From the NCBI GenBank assembly GCA_964443745.1, contig CAYUEN010000003.1, forward strand, positions 1 through 64,000: a stretch of 64,000 nt of DNA. Reading direction: 5' to 3'. The notes below the pieces were generated by a model, which saw nothing but the letters and a program-made list of their open reading frames with translations, was not told the origin of the DNA and searched no databases. A program made the position numbers and the translations under genes. This stretch comes from CAYUEN01 sp964443745 (GTDB lineage Bacteria > Campylobacterota > Campylobacteria > Campylobacterales > QNZT01). Below, in pieces: positions 17,471 through 26,107 of this stretch (the stretch's first letter is position 1; every line of letters starts with the position of its first letter).

Positions 17471-18312
17471 CAGTTTTTGGCGATTCCCAGTAGCGCTTTT
17501 TTGATGTAGGTGGGTACGGTGAAACTGGCACGATGGATGTCGCTGTTGTAGTAGCGTACCGGTTCGAGCAGGTCGGCCCGCTGCAGATTGATATCGGCCG
17601 TGGGATGGTATTTTTTGGAGGCGAGGATGAAATTCCATACGCATCCGGGATAGACCATCATCTCGTAGCGATAGGGCATCGCGATCGGGAAGAGACTTCC
17701 GGCGTTCGCGAGTATCTTTTTGTGTTCCTCCGGCGCCATCCACCAGCTGCTTCCCTGTGTGGCGATCAATCCGTCCTCTTTCAAAACGCGGTGGACTTGG
17801 GCGTAGAAGGTCGCTTCGAAAAGCTCTTCGGCCTTGCCTTTGGGATCGGTCGCGTCGACAAGAACGATATCGTAACTGCACTCTTCGGCATCTGCGATGA
17901 AATCGAGCCCGCTTCGTATATGCAGATGCAGCCTTTCGTTTTCCCACACCTCCGCCATCGCCGGAAAATAGGCTCGCGAAGCTTCGATTACCGCTTCGTC
18001 GAGCTCGACCATATCGACACTGACTTCCCGATGTTTGAGCACCTCTCTGGCCGTACCTCCGTCCCCGCCTCCGACGATCAGCACCCGTTCGGGTTCGCGG
18101 TGGGTACATAGCGGTACGTGGGCGAGCATCTCGTGATAGATGAATTCATCCTTTTCGCTCAGCATCGCCGCGCCGTCGAGTACCATGATATGGCCCAGTT
18201 CGTCGCTGCGATAGATCTCTATCTGTTGATACGCGCTCTGTTTTTCGAAGATCTTCTCTTCGACCTTGAGCGATTGTTTAAAAAAATCCCCCTGATTCTC
18301 TTCAAACCACAT
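17470..18312 (-). CDS. speE: spermidine synthase
   Basis: Transfers aminopropyl from decarboxylated AdoMet to putrescine. The 280-residue protein shows the polyamine-synthase signature VLIVGGGDGGTAREVLKH, the acidic loop VELDEAVIE, and the catalytic aspartate in VLVDATDPKG. No speD is next to it. The agmatine deiminase at 35-36 kb could supply putrescine by way of carbamoylputrescine. It heads speE-coaE-methyltransferase. Confidence 0.93.
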   Translation of the reverse strand: MWFEENQGDFFKQSLKVEEKIFEKQSAYQQIEIYRSDELGHIMVLDGAAMLSEKDEFIYHEMLAHVPLCTHREPERVLIVGGGDGGTAREVLKHREVSVDMVELDEAVIEASRAYFPAMAEVWENERLHLHIRSGLDFIADAEECSYDIVLVDATDPKGKAEELFEATFYAQVHRVLKEDGLIATQGSSWWMAPEEHKKILANAGSLFPIAMPYRYEMMVYPGCVWNFILASKKYHPTADINLQRADLLEPVRYYNSDIHRASFTVPTYIKKALLGIAKN

Positions 18313-18458
18313 CTCTTTCCCCTATAATTTCATTTTATAATTAAAGCTACAAATTTTAGCATAGCGAGATTAAATTTCCACTTTTAAGTGGAGCTTAAGA
18401 ACCTCTTTAAACGACTTTTGTTAGAATCTGTGCAAAAAAAAATACAAGGAGCAGAAAT

Positions 18459-18701
18459 ATGTGTGCCGAGAGAATGCAGCGGATATTGACATCGATCATG
18501 TTGGGAGTGATCCTCTACTTTTTCGCGATGGGAGCGCACGATTTCCAGGCCGGAGCGAAAGAGAGCATCCACTTTACGATCGCGGTCGTATTGCAAATTT
18601 TCGTGATCATCATGATGTTGATCTGGGCGTTTACCAACTTCTGCCCTTCGATCTGGTTTTTCAAAAAGATCTTTCCGCCATGCGAATGGGAGAAAAAATA
18701 G
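18459..18701 (+). CDS. small membrane protein, DUF2892-like
   Basis: 80 residues with two hydrophobic helices (about 10-30 and 38-62) and a C-terminal NFCPS-x(9)-PPC tail. The arrangement recalls the YgaP-type DUF2892 membrane domain, whose helices are followed by a cysteine-proline motif, but the match is weak. AAGGAG lies upstream. Its stop codon directly abuts the purM GTG start, so the two are co-translated. Confidence 0.7.
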   Translation: MCAERMQRILTSIMLGVILYFFAMGAHDFQAGAKESIHFTIAVVLQIFVIIMMLIWAFTNFCPSIWFFKKIFPPCEWEKK

Positions 18702-19700
18702 GTGGACAAAAATCTTTCGTACAAGGATGCGGGCGTCGATATCGATGCGGGGAATCGGTTCGTTGAAAATATCAAACCTTTCGTCAAGGCGACGTTCGAT
18801 AAAAACGTGGTCGGAGGGATCGGATCGTTTGCCGGTGCCTACGCGATGCCCAAAGGTTACAGGGAGCCGGTTTTGCTCGCCGCGACCGACGGGGTGGGAA
18901 CCAAGCTCAAGCTTGCCATCGAAGCGGGGAAATACGATACCGTCGGCATCGATCTGGTCGCGATGTGCGTGAACGATCTGATTTGCAATTTCGGCGAACC
19001 GCTCTTTTTTCTCGACTATTACGCGACCGGTAGGCTGGAGACACGGATCGCGACGGAGGTGGTCAAGGGAATCGCCGAGGGGTGTCAGGATGCCGAATGT
19101 GCGCTGATCGGAGGTGAGACGGCGGAGATGCCGGGTATGTATGCCGCCGACGACTTCGACCTGGCGGGATTTGCGGTCGGCATAGCGGAGCGATCGGAAA
19201 TGGAGAGAATTTCCCGCGTCGCAGAGGGAGATCTGCTTGTCGCGCTGCCAAGCTCCGGTATCCACTCCAACGGCTATTCGCTGGTGCGAAAACTCTTTTT
19301 TGAAAAGCTGGGGGTGGGTTTTGACGAAGAGATCGACGGCGATACGCTGATCAATATCCTTCTGCGCCCCACCCGTATCTACGTGCGTACGTTCAAAGCG
19401 CTCAAAGACTCCATCAACGCATTGGCGCACATTACGGGAGGGGGTATCGTCGAGAACCTGCCCCGTGTATTGCCCCGAGGGCTGGATGCGGTCGTCTACA
19501 GGGACAAAATACGGATATTGCCCATTTTTCAATATATGAGCCGTTTCGTCGATGAGACGGAGATGTACCGCACCTTCAATATGGGGGTGGGGATGGTGCT
19601 CGTGGTCTCTCCCGAAAATATCGACGAGGTTTTGGAGAAGAGCGACGGGTATATCATCGGCGAACTGATAGAGGGAAGCGGTACGGTCATTTTGCAGTGA
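18702..19700 (+). CDS. purM: phosphoribosylformylglycinamidine cyclo-ligase PurM
   Basis: Forms AIR from FGAM with ATP in purine synthesis. The 332-residue protein has the hallmark stretches DGVGTKLKL, LIGGETAEMPG and HITGGGIVENLPR. Start is GTG with no spacing from the upstream stop codon. The length is slightly short of E. coli PurM (345). Confidence 0.96.
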   Translation: MDKNLSYKDAGVDIDAGNRFVENIKPFVKATFDKNVVGGIGSFAGAYAMPKGYREPVLLAATDGVGTKLKLAIEAGKYDTVGIDLVAMCVNDLICNFGEPLFFLDYYATGRLETRIATEVVKGIAEGCQDAECALIGGETAEMPGMYAADDFDLAGFAVGIAERSEMERISRVAEGDLLVALPSSGIHSNGYSLVRKLFFEKLGVGFDEEIDGDTLINILLRPTRIYVRTFKALKDSINALAHITGGGIVENLPRVLPRGLDAVVYRDKIRILPIFQYMSRFVDETEMYRTFNMGVGMVLVVSPENIDEVLEKSDGYIIGELIEGSGTVILQ

Positions 19701-19948
19701 TCCGCATCCTTCGGGATTCTCGTGATGGCTACGCCGGTAGGTATTGCGGCTCTTCCATGTTTCTTTTGTAGTGTGATACGTTACATTTCTTCTCATATAG
19801 AGGGTAATGGTACAGTATACCCATATCATGAATATCTTGGCATAACAGCTCTCTTTGTTTAAAATATTATATTGAAGTTTTAATAAACGATTAAAGAATT
19901 GATCCGTAATGCCGATATGTATCCTAGACTACTTTTAGGAAAGTGATA

Positions 19949-22135
19949 ATGGATACCCCGCAAATGCTTAGCGAGACGTTGCTGAAGCAAATAGAGAATT
20001 TCAAATTACAAAATAAATTTTTAGATACCATTGAAGATATTGCATTTTTTTGTGCAAATGACGCACGTGAGATCGTCGAATGGAACCGTGCGAGCGAACT
20101 TCTCTACGGATATAGTCGCAGCGAAGCGCTCGGAAAAAAGATAGAAGATTTGATCATCCCTCTCCATGACAGAGAACGGTTTGTCGAAACATTTTCTCCT
20201 GATGTATGGATTGAGCGCGACGAGACCGAGCATCAGAAGAAAGAGGGAACGATACTGCTCGTATATCAGCGGGGGGCGTTTGTCGCGGATGCGGATGGAA
20301 AATGGCGATTTTTCAGTCTCAGTGTCGACATGACAAAACTGCGACAGATCAAAACGCTGCAGTATATGTTGCGGTCGGTCCATATCAAATCCGAAGTTCA
20401 AGAATCCAAAATGGTCGTCGTCTCTTTCGATCGCAATGGTCGTATCAACGGCTTCAACCCTTCTGCCGAAGAGTTGACCGGATATCGCAAAGATGAAGTT
20501 TTGGAGCGAAACTTCATCACCCTTTTCTTGCCGGAAAGTTATCATGAAAAGATGATGACGACCATTCAAAAAGCATTCAAAGAGCGTAAACCGCAGCAGA
20601 TGGATGCGTTTCCGATCATCTGCAAGGATGGTACCAAGAAAGTTCTCTACTGGGAATACTCCGTCATCAGCGATCGGGACAGACAGGGAAACAGCTTTTT
20701 GCTGATCGGTCATGAACGCAGCAACGATACGCATCTTCAGGAGCGGTTGGAGTATCTGGCCAATTACGACTCCCTCACCGACCTTCCGAACAAGAATCTC
20801 CTCTACGAGAGGCTCGGCAATGCGATCAACCGTGCGGCCAGATCGAACGAACGGCTCGTGACGATGTTCATCAATCTCGACAATTTCAAATCGATCAACC
20901 ATACACTCGGTTATGCGGTAGGGGATGAATTGCTCAAATCGGTCGCAAACAGGCTCTACTCCAGGCTCAGGGATTACGATACGATCGCCCGGTTCGGCGG
21001 AGACGAATTCGTGCTCGTGTTCGAAAAGATCGACGATGAAATCCATGCGGCCTCTTTGGCGAAACGGGTGATGGAGGTTTTCAAAAAACCCTTTTTGATC
21101 AAAGGGAACGAACTCTTTCTTTCGGCGAACATGGGGATCGCCTTTTTCCCTTCCGACGGAAACGATCCCAAAACACTGATCAAAAACGCCAATTTGGCGA
21201 TGCAACGCTCCAAGGAACAGCCCGGTACGTCGTTTCAGATTTTCAAACACGAGATGCATGAAGAGATTACCAAAAGGGTGATTTTGGAGAGAAACCTCAG
21301 AAAAGCGATCGAAAACAGAGAATTTTTCGTCGAATATCAGCCACAGATCGATACCCAAACCAAAAAGATCGTCGGAGCCGAAGCGTTGGTACGGTGGAAC
21401 CATCCCCAGCTCAGCAGAATCCCCCCTCTGGATTTCATTCCGATCGCGGAGGATACCGGAATGATTCTGGAGATCGGGCAGATCGTTCTCGAAGAGGCGA
21501 TCGAGCAGATGCAACGCTGGCATAAGATGGGTTATGAGGATTTGAAAATTTCCATCAATATCTCCGGCGTGCAACTGCTGCAGAGCAATCTTTTCGAAAC
21601 CGTCGAGAGGATCTTGAAGCGTTCCGGATTCGATCCCCGATATCTGGAGTTGGAGTTGACCGAAAGCATTCTGATGGAAAATATCGAACTCGCCTCTTCC
21701 CTTCTGCAGCGGTTCAAGAAGCGAGAGATACACCTCTCTATCGACGATTTCGGTACGGGGTATTCCTCCCTCGCCTATCTGAAAAAATTGCCGATCGATA
21801 CACTCAAAATCGATCAATCCTTTATCAAAAATATTCACAACAGCGAAAACGACAGAGTGATCGTCAATGCGATCATCGCGATGGCACACAGCCTGGGACT
21901 CGATGTGATCGCCGAAGGAGTCGAAAAGAAGAGCCAGTATGCCCACCTCAGACAACAGGGATGCGAAATTCTGCAGGGGTATTTTTTCGGAGAGCCGCTC
22001 GAAGCCGAGGCCTTCGAAGCGTTGATAGAGGAGCGTCGTATTTTGGAGGGGAGCGACTACAAACAGGCCCATTTCGATTTCGATCTGGAAGAGAAACTGA
22101 GAAAGTTCAGCGATCCCAACTATATCACCCGCTGA
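19949..22135 (+). CDS. PAS-PAS-GGDEF-EAL cyclic-di-GMP protein
   Basis: Makes and/or breaks cyclic-di-GMP. The 728-residue protein has no clear transmembrane segment. Two PAS domains (about 15-130 and 140-260; the second contains GFNPSAEELTGY) precede a GGDEF domain with an intact RFGGDEF motif (about residue 349). The EAL domain follows with EALVRW (about 477) and DDFGTGYSSL (about 598), so both activities look possible. ATG at 19949 follows AGGA; a GTG six bases earlier is also in frame. The input signal is unknown. Confidence 0.93.
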   Translation: MDTPQMLSETLLKQIENFKLQNKFLDTIEDIAFFCANDAREIVEWNRASELLYGYSRSEALGKKIEDLIIPLHDRERFVETFSPDVWIERDETEHQKKEGTILLVYQRGAFVADADGKWRFFSLSVDMTKLRQIKTLQYMLRSVHIKSEVQESKMVVVSFDRNGRINGFNPSAEELTGYRKDEVLERNFITLFLPESYHEKMMTTIQKAFKERKPQQMDAFPIICKDGTKKVLYWEYSVISDRDRQGNSFLLIGHERSNDTHLQERLEYLANYDSLTDLPNKNLLYERLGNAINRAARSNERLVTMFINLDNFKSINHTLGYAVGDELLKSVANRLYSRLRDYDTIARFGGDEFVLVFEKIDDEIHAASLAKRVMEVFKKPFLIKGNELFLSANMGIAFFPSDGNDPKTLIKNANLAMQRSKEQPGTSFQIFKHEMHEEITKRVILERNLRKAIENREFFVEYQPQIDTQTKKIVGAEALVRWNHPQLSRIPPLDFIPIAEDTGMILEIGQIVLEEAIEQMQRWHKMGYEDLKISINISGVQLLQSNLFETVERILKRSGFDPRYLELELTESILMENIELASSLLQRFKKREIHLSIDDFGTGYSSLAYLKKLPIDTLKIDQSFIKNIHNSENDRVIVNAIIAMAHSLGLDVIAEGVEKKSQYAHLRQQGCEILQGYFFGEPLEAEAFEALIEERRILEGSDYKQAHFDFDLEEKLRKFSDPNYITR

Positions 22136-22156
22136 GAGTGTAGTGAATCGTAAAAA

Positions 22157-22196
22157 TGACGATAATAGTATATGATACTATTGACTATTATCGTCA
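22157..22196. promoter_or_regulatory. nested palindrome, likely operator
   Basis: Thirteen-base arms TGACGATAATAGT (22157-22169) and ACTATTATCGTCA (22184-22196) are exact inverted copies, 14 bases apart. A second palindrome, TAGTAT-ATG-ATACTA (22166-22180), is nested in it. The right arm covers the -35 box of the promoter for the recombinase-like gene. It does not end in a T-run, so it is more likely a protein-binding site than a terminator. Confidence 0.75.
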
Positions 22197-22209
22197 AAAG
22201 TGTTATACT
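22181..22209 (+). promoter_or_regulatory. sigma70-type promoter for the recombinase-like gene and ccoG
   Basis: -35 TTGACT (22181-22186), 17-base spacer, -10 TATACT (22204-22209). The start near 22216 gives a leader of about 43 bases before the GTG at 22259. ccoG follows three bases after that gene's stop, so one promoter probably serves both. Confidence 0.8.
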
Positions 22210-22258
22210 TTCGCCACGGGATAGATAGGATATCTGCCCGAAATAGGAGAAAACACAG

Positions 22259-22936
22259 GTGGTAGTAGCACTTCTTCGAGGGAAGAACAGAACATGTTCC
22301 ATCTCCGACCAACAGGCATTTTTGATCGAATATGCCTATAAACACGGAATCGCGATCGAAATCACGGAGATCGACGACGATCTGCCGACGCTCGAACTCG
22401 AAAAGCGGGAACATCTGCTCGACCTCATCCATCGACTGAAGGGTGGAGATACCATTTTGATCTACGATCTTTGGGTCTTGAGCAAGAAAGTGGGCGAACT
22501 GGCGAAAATTTTCAGTTGCGCACTCAAAAACAATACAAGTATCCATATCTGTAAGCGCGATATTGTCATCGACCGTCAGATACCGCTGGAGATCATGATG
22601 GAGATTCTCTCGACACAAAGAGAGCAGAACCTCAAAGGTACCAAACGGGTGATAGGGAGGCCGAAAGGGAGTTTTTCCCGGTCGAAATTCGATCCTTATA
22701 AGAGTGAAATCGTTAAAATGCTCGAAGAGAATCTCTCTGTCAGCGAAATAGCCAAAAAGTTGCAGGTGAGCAGGAGTTCTCTGAAAGACTATATCAATTC
22801 ACGTTCACTCAAAGAGATCGTCGACTCCCAGAAGATGGGATCGGAAGGTGCCGTAGCCCGGGTGAAGTCGCTCTCTTCGAATGTCACGGACGAATGTCCG
22901 TTGAAAGTAAACACGAAAATTTCACACAAAGGATAG
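22259..22936 (+). CDS. serine-recombinase-like protein lacking catalytic residues; putative regulator
   Basis: 225 residues laid out like a resolvase/invertase: an N-terminal catalytic-type fold, then a C-terminal helix-turn-helix after a GRPKGS linker (about 140-185, SVSEIAKKLQVSRSSL). The family's active-site serine in RVS is replaced (LLRGKN), and the arginine-rich DRLGR motif reads LWVLSK, so strand exchange is not expected. The SISDQQ segment does align with the family. The helix-turn-helix looks intact. With a strong palindrome at its own promoter and ccoG directly behind, a transcription-factor role is inferred. Start is GTG with AGGAG upstream. Confidence 0.75.
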   Translation: MVVALLRGKNRTCSISDQQAFLIEYAYKHGIAIEITEIDDDLPTLELEKREHLLDLIHRLKGGDTILIYDLWVLSKKVGELAKIFSCALKNNTSIHICKRDIVIDRQIPLEIMMEILSTQREQNLKGTKRVIGRPKGSFSRSKFDPYKSEIVKMLEENLSVSEIAKKLQVSRSSLKDYINSRSLKEIVDSQKMGSEGAVARVKSLSSNVTDECPLKVNTKISHKG

Positions 22937-22939
22937 ACT

Positions 22940-24394
22940 ATGGCCGAAGCCGTCGCGCAACCGCGCAAAAGCTCCAAAGAGCGAATGAAAGAGTATCTCA
23001 AAGGGTGGATTCCCTACCGATACAAGAGATATTACTTTTTTGTTTTCCTCACGATCGTAGCGCTGGTGCTGCCGTTTATCAAGATCAACGGCAACCACTT
23101 CTTTCTGCTCAACTTCGACCACAAACAGTTGCATCTCTTTTTCGTCAGATTCGATATGCAGGAACTCTATCTGATGCCGTTTCTGCTCATCTTCGGCTTT
23201 TTGGGTGTCTTTTTCATCACGACGCTCGGAGGGCGTGTCTGGTGCGGCTGGGCCTGTCCGCAGACGATTTTCAGGGTCATCTATAGAGATTTGATCCAGA
23301 CGAAGCTACTGGGAATCCGTAAAAACATTCTCAACAAGCAGAAAGAGCCCGACTATTCCAAGCCCGAAAACAGAGTCAAGGGTGCGATCGGTTTCCTGAT
23401 TTGGGTCGTGCTCTCTTTTATCGCGGCGGCGGATTTTCTCTGGTATTTCGTGCCGCCGGAGGATTTTTTCCAATATATCAAAAATCCGAGCGAACACGGC
23501 GTATTGATGGGGGCGCTTTTCATCGTCGCCGGTTTTCTGATCTACGACATCGTCAAGCTGAAAGAGGATTTTTGTATCTATGTCTGTCCCTATGCGAGGG
23601 TGCAGTCGGTTATGTACGACGAAGAGACAATACAGACGATCTACAATACCTACCGCGGCGGCCATATCTACAGTGAAGATCAGGAGGTCAAACTCGTTCA
23701 CAACCTCAAAGAGTTGCATGAACGCGAGCCGGATGCGGAGTGTACGATGTGCGACAGTTGCGTGCGTGTCTGTCCTACACATATCGATATCAAACGCGGT
23801 ACCCAACTGGAGTGTATCAACTGTCTGGAGTGTGCGGATGCGTGTACGAAAGTGATGGCGGCACTCGGCAAGCCTTCCCTGATCACTTGGACCAGCTATT
23901 CGGCTGTCAAGGAGGGAAGAAAACCGAAATTCCTTCGATTCAGGACGATCGCCTACGGTGTCGCGCTGACACTCGCGCTGGTGGGACTCTTCTGGATGGG
24001 AAGCAAAAAAGAGTATATGCTTCTGAATATCAACAGGACAACCCAGCTCTACAAAATCCATGATGATGGTACCGTGACCAACGCTTACACTTTCCTCTTC
24101 CAAAATACGGAGTCGAAAGACCATACCTACTATTTCGAGGTCGAAGGTCATCCGGAGATCAAGATTGTAAGACCCAAAAAGCCATTCAAACTTAGAGCGC
24201 GCCAGAAAGCGAAAAAAGTCGTAGTCCTCTCTACGGATAAAGTGTTGGTTAAAAATCCCACCAAAGATACGCCGATACCGATTACGATCAAAGCGTATGC
24301 CGTCGATGCGAAGGACAAAGTCGTTGTCAAGAGAAATACGACATTCGTCTTCCCCAGACTCGATCTCTACGAGAAAAAGATCAAAAAACAATAG
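22940..24394 (+). CDS. ccoG: cytochrome c oxidase accessory protein CcoG (RdxA/FixG)
   Basis: Copper-handling iron-sulfur membrane protein needed for assembly of cbb3-type oxidase. The 484-residue protein has about five hydrophobic helices, CGWACPQ and CPYARVQ cysteine motifs in the membrane part, then a double 4Fe-4S ferredoxin domain (CTMCDSCVRVCP and CINCLECADAC). A final helix and a C-terminal Ig-like periplasmic domain follow. All expected cysteines are present. Only three bases separate it from the recombinase-like gene. Its presence implies a microaerobic cbb3 oxidase encoded elsewhere. Confidence 0.95.
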   Translation: MAEAVAQPRKSSKERMKEYLKGWIPYRYKRYYFFVFLTIVALVLPFIKINGNHFFLLNFDHKQLHLFFVRFDMQELYLMPFLLIFGFLGVFFITTLGGRVWCGWACPQTIFRVIYRDLIQTKLLGIRKNILNKQKEPDYSKPENRVKGAIGFLIWVVLSFIAAADFLWYFVPPEDFFQYIKNPSEHGVLMGALFIVAGFLIYDIVKLKEDFCIYVCPYARVQSVMYDEETIQTIYNTYRGGHIYSEDQEVKLVHNLKELHEREPDAECTMCDSCVRVCPTHIDIKRGTQLECINCLECADACTKVMAALGKPSLITWTSYSAVKEGRKPKFLRFRTIAYGVALTLALVGLFWMGSKKEYMLLNINRTTQLYKIHDDGTVTNAYTFLFQNTESKDHTYYFEVEGHPEIKIVRPKKPFKLRARQKAKKVVVLSTDKVLVKNPTKDTPIPITIKAYAVDAKDKVVVKRNTTFVFPRLDLYEKKIKKQ

Positions 24395-24401
24395 AGAGCA
24401 T

Positions 24402-24435
24402 ATCGCCGTGGAGGTTTTCTTCCCGGCGATTTCCC
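24402..24435 (+). terminator. weak terminator-like hairpin after ccoG
   Basis: ATCGCCG (24402-24408) pairs with CGGCGAT (24424-24430) around a 15-base loop, followed by a pyrimidine-rich TTCCC stretch. The T-run is poor, so confidence is low. Confidence 0.4.
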
Positions 24436-24606
24436 TTCCCCTAATTTATTAAATATATTCCTCTCAAATCTGATATTCATATAAACTATTTGATTGAGAA
24501 TCGTTACGAGATGTGCAATAGGCCGGCTCGTGTTGGCGGGATATCGTGCCGCCGCACTTGTGACGATGGCAGTAGGGATTTATTTTCTGGACTTTCCTTT
24601 CGATGA

Positions 24607-24874
24607 AACCCTTTTCGAGACATTGAGGAGGCATTTTCACTCAAAGCGGCCCGCTATTGCCACCTGTATGCGAAAGGTGATCCTTTGGCGGAGTATATGA
24701 TGGGAGAAATTGCTGTGTGGACGTAACACTCCAAGGAAGAAAATCGATATATGGCGGGGGTATTCGGATATCGCTGCGACAATGTATGTCGTATGGGAGT
24801 CATACTATTCCCGAAACGCTATGGAGTTGCCTAAGGATAGTGGCAGATCGGATTGGGCGGCTTTCTGGAAATGA
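24607..24874 (+). pseudogene. possible remnant of a Sel1/TPR-like repeat gene
   Basis: Frame one (24607-24723) reads through IEEAFSLKAARY and AKGDPLAEYMMGE, which recalls the Ala-rich helix pairs of Sel1-like repeats, then stops. Frame two starts at 24725 after a +1 shift and continues for 49 codons (SDIAATMYVVWES) to a TGA. No start codon with a ribosome site fits either frame. The resemblance is weak; it may be chance. Confidence 0.35.
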
Positions 24875-25040
24875 AAAGCCGCGAGTATTTTTCGAGAAGT
24901 TGTAGACACTTTTGACCGGTATCGCAGAAGAGTGGTAAATAGTGCCGATAGGACGATCTCGGAGTATGGAATATAGTAGCGGAGCCGGACATATTTCCAA
25001 AAAGACGCTCTCTTTCCGTATCCGCTACCTTCAATGGTGA

Positions 25041-26105
25041 TCAGCTCTTTTTCCGCTCCTTTTCAAACCGCTCTTTTGCCTCTTCGTAGATCTTGTCGAT
25101 ATCTAGCGACGAGGGAACGAGCTTCTCCCTGATCTTCTTCCACCACCCCGTTGTGGAAATATCTGTGCGTTCTTCGGAGCTGATCGCTTCGCTCTGCTGA
25201 GAATGTGTCTGCAACTCCTCTTCCAATTCTTCGAGTTCGGCGACTTTTTCGGGATCGACACGCCCCGATCCCTTCATCGTATCTTCGATTTCGCGAAACT
25301 TGAGTGCGATTTTCTCTTTCCAGAGTGCCGCCTCCTTTTTCGCTTTTTCTATCTCCGATCGAAGATGTTGATTGGCTTCTTCGACATGAGCGAGGGAAGA
25401 GAGACGTTTTTGAAGTGAGTGGAATTCCCCCGTTAGAATTTCCTTTTCACCCTCTATCTTTTTGAGAATCTCCTCCTTGGACGTGAGGTTGTGAAGTGCC
25501 GATGCGAGTTTTTCCCCCATCTCCGCGAGGTTTTTCTCTTTCGCTTCGATACGCTGCAGAAGTTCTTTCCTTGTTTCGTCGAGTTTGGCGAGATGCTGTT
25601 CTTTTTCCGAAAGTTGTGTCTCGAGTCTCTTCTTTATCTCTTCGAAAGAATGCAAATCCGCTATTTTAGCACGGAGATGCTCCGCGGTCTCTTCGTATTT
25701 CTTCTCGAGTTCCAGAAGTTTTTTCTTCAAAAGACCCTGCTCTTTTGTGTGAGCGGTGAGAGCCTCTTCTTTGTCGAGCAGTGCCTGATCGAGGTCGTTT
25801 TTCTCTTTTTCGAGTTGGACGACCTTTTCGCTCAGTTTTCTGTTTTGTTCCGTCAACTCTTCGATATTGGCGCTAAGAGACTCCTTCTTTATCTCCGTAT
25901 CGAGTAGGCGTTGTTTTGTCTCTTCAAAAAGTGTGTTATTGTCCGCAAGAGCCTTATGGGTACGTTTCAACTCTTCATGAAGAGAAGCGATCTGTGGTTC
26001 GTATTTCTCTTTTGCAAAAGCCCTGGCCAATAGATAACCGATAAGAAAGCCAAGAATGAGGGCTGCCAGCAAGCACAGAACCATTTTCGTGATGATGATT
26101 TCCAT
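25041..26105 (-). CDS. membrane-anchored coiled-coil protein
   Basis: Function not recognised. One N-terminal hydrophobic helix (about residues 8-28, LAALILGFLIGYLLA) anchors a very long Glu/Lys/Leu-rich coiled coil running to about residue 280, with heptad leucines. A short non-coiled tail ends in a basic region. The second ATG (26105) has AGGAG at seven bases; the first (26111) is only one base from it. The ribosome site lies inside the last codons of the upstream OmpA-domain gene, so the pair is coupled and may act together at the envelope. Confidence 0.75.
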   Translation of the reverse strand: MEIIITKMVLCLLAALILGFLIGYLLARAFAKEKYEPQIASLHEELKRTHKALADNNTLFEETKQRLLDTEIKKESLSANIEELTEQNRKLSEKVVQLEKEKNDLDQALLDKEEALTAHTKEQGLLKKKLLELEKKYEETAEHLRAKIADLHSFEEIKKRLETQLSEKEQHLAKLDETRKELLQRIEAKEKNLAEMGEKLASALHNLTSKEEILKKIEGEKEILTGEFHSLQKRLSSLAHVEEANQHLRSEIEKAKKEAALWKEKIALKFREIEDTMKGSGRVDPEKVAELEELEEELQTHSQQSEAISSEERTDISTTGWWKKIREKLVPSSLDIDKIYEEAKERFEKERKKS

Positions 26106-26107
26106 TT

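Larger units (their letters stand above)
24395..25040. other. 646-base gap with no intact gene
   Basis: Lies between ccoG and the convergent coiled-coil gene. The first 100 bases hold a weak hairpin and AT-rich DNA. The rest reads like decayed coding sequence: short open stretches shift frame and end in stops, without ribosome sites. The best trace is described at 24607-24874. Confidence 0.5.

Noticed and set aside
17471..18109. Upstream half of a 414-codon frame ending in coaE
   Set aside because: This part is out-of-frame speE sequence. The real coaE start is the ATG at 17470, overlapping the speE stop.
20021..22072. 683-codon frame antisense to the PAS-GGDEF-EAL gene
   Set aside because: Shadow of a real gene with intact GGDEF and EAL motifs; no ribosome site or domain in the reverse product.
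22259..22936. Active DNA invertase with an invertible segment
   Set aside because: Catalytic serine and arginines are missing, and no second inverted copy of the palindrome arm was seen nearby beyond the single nested site.
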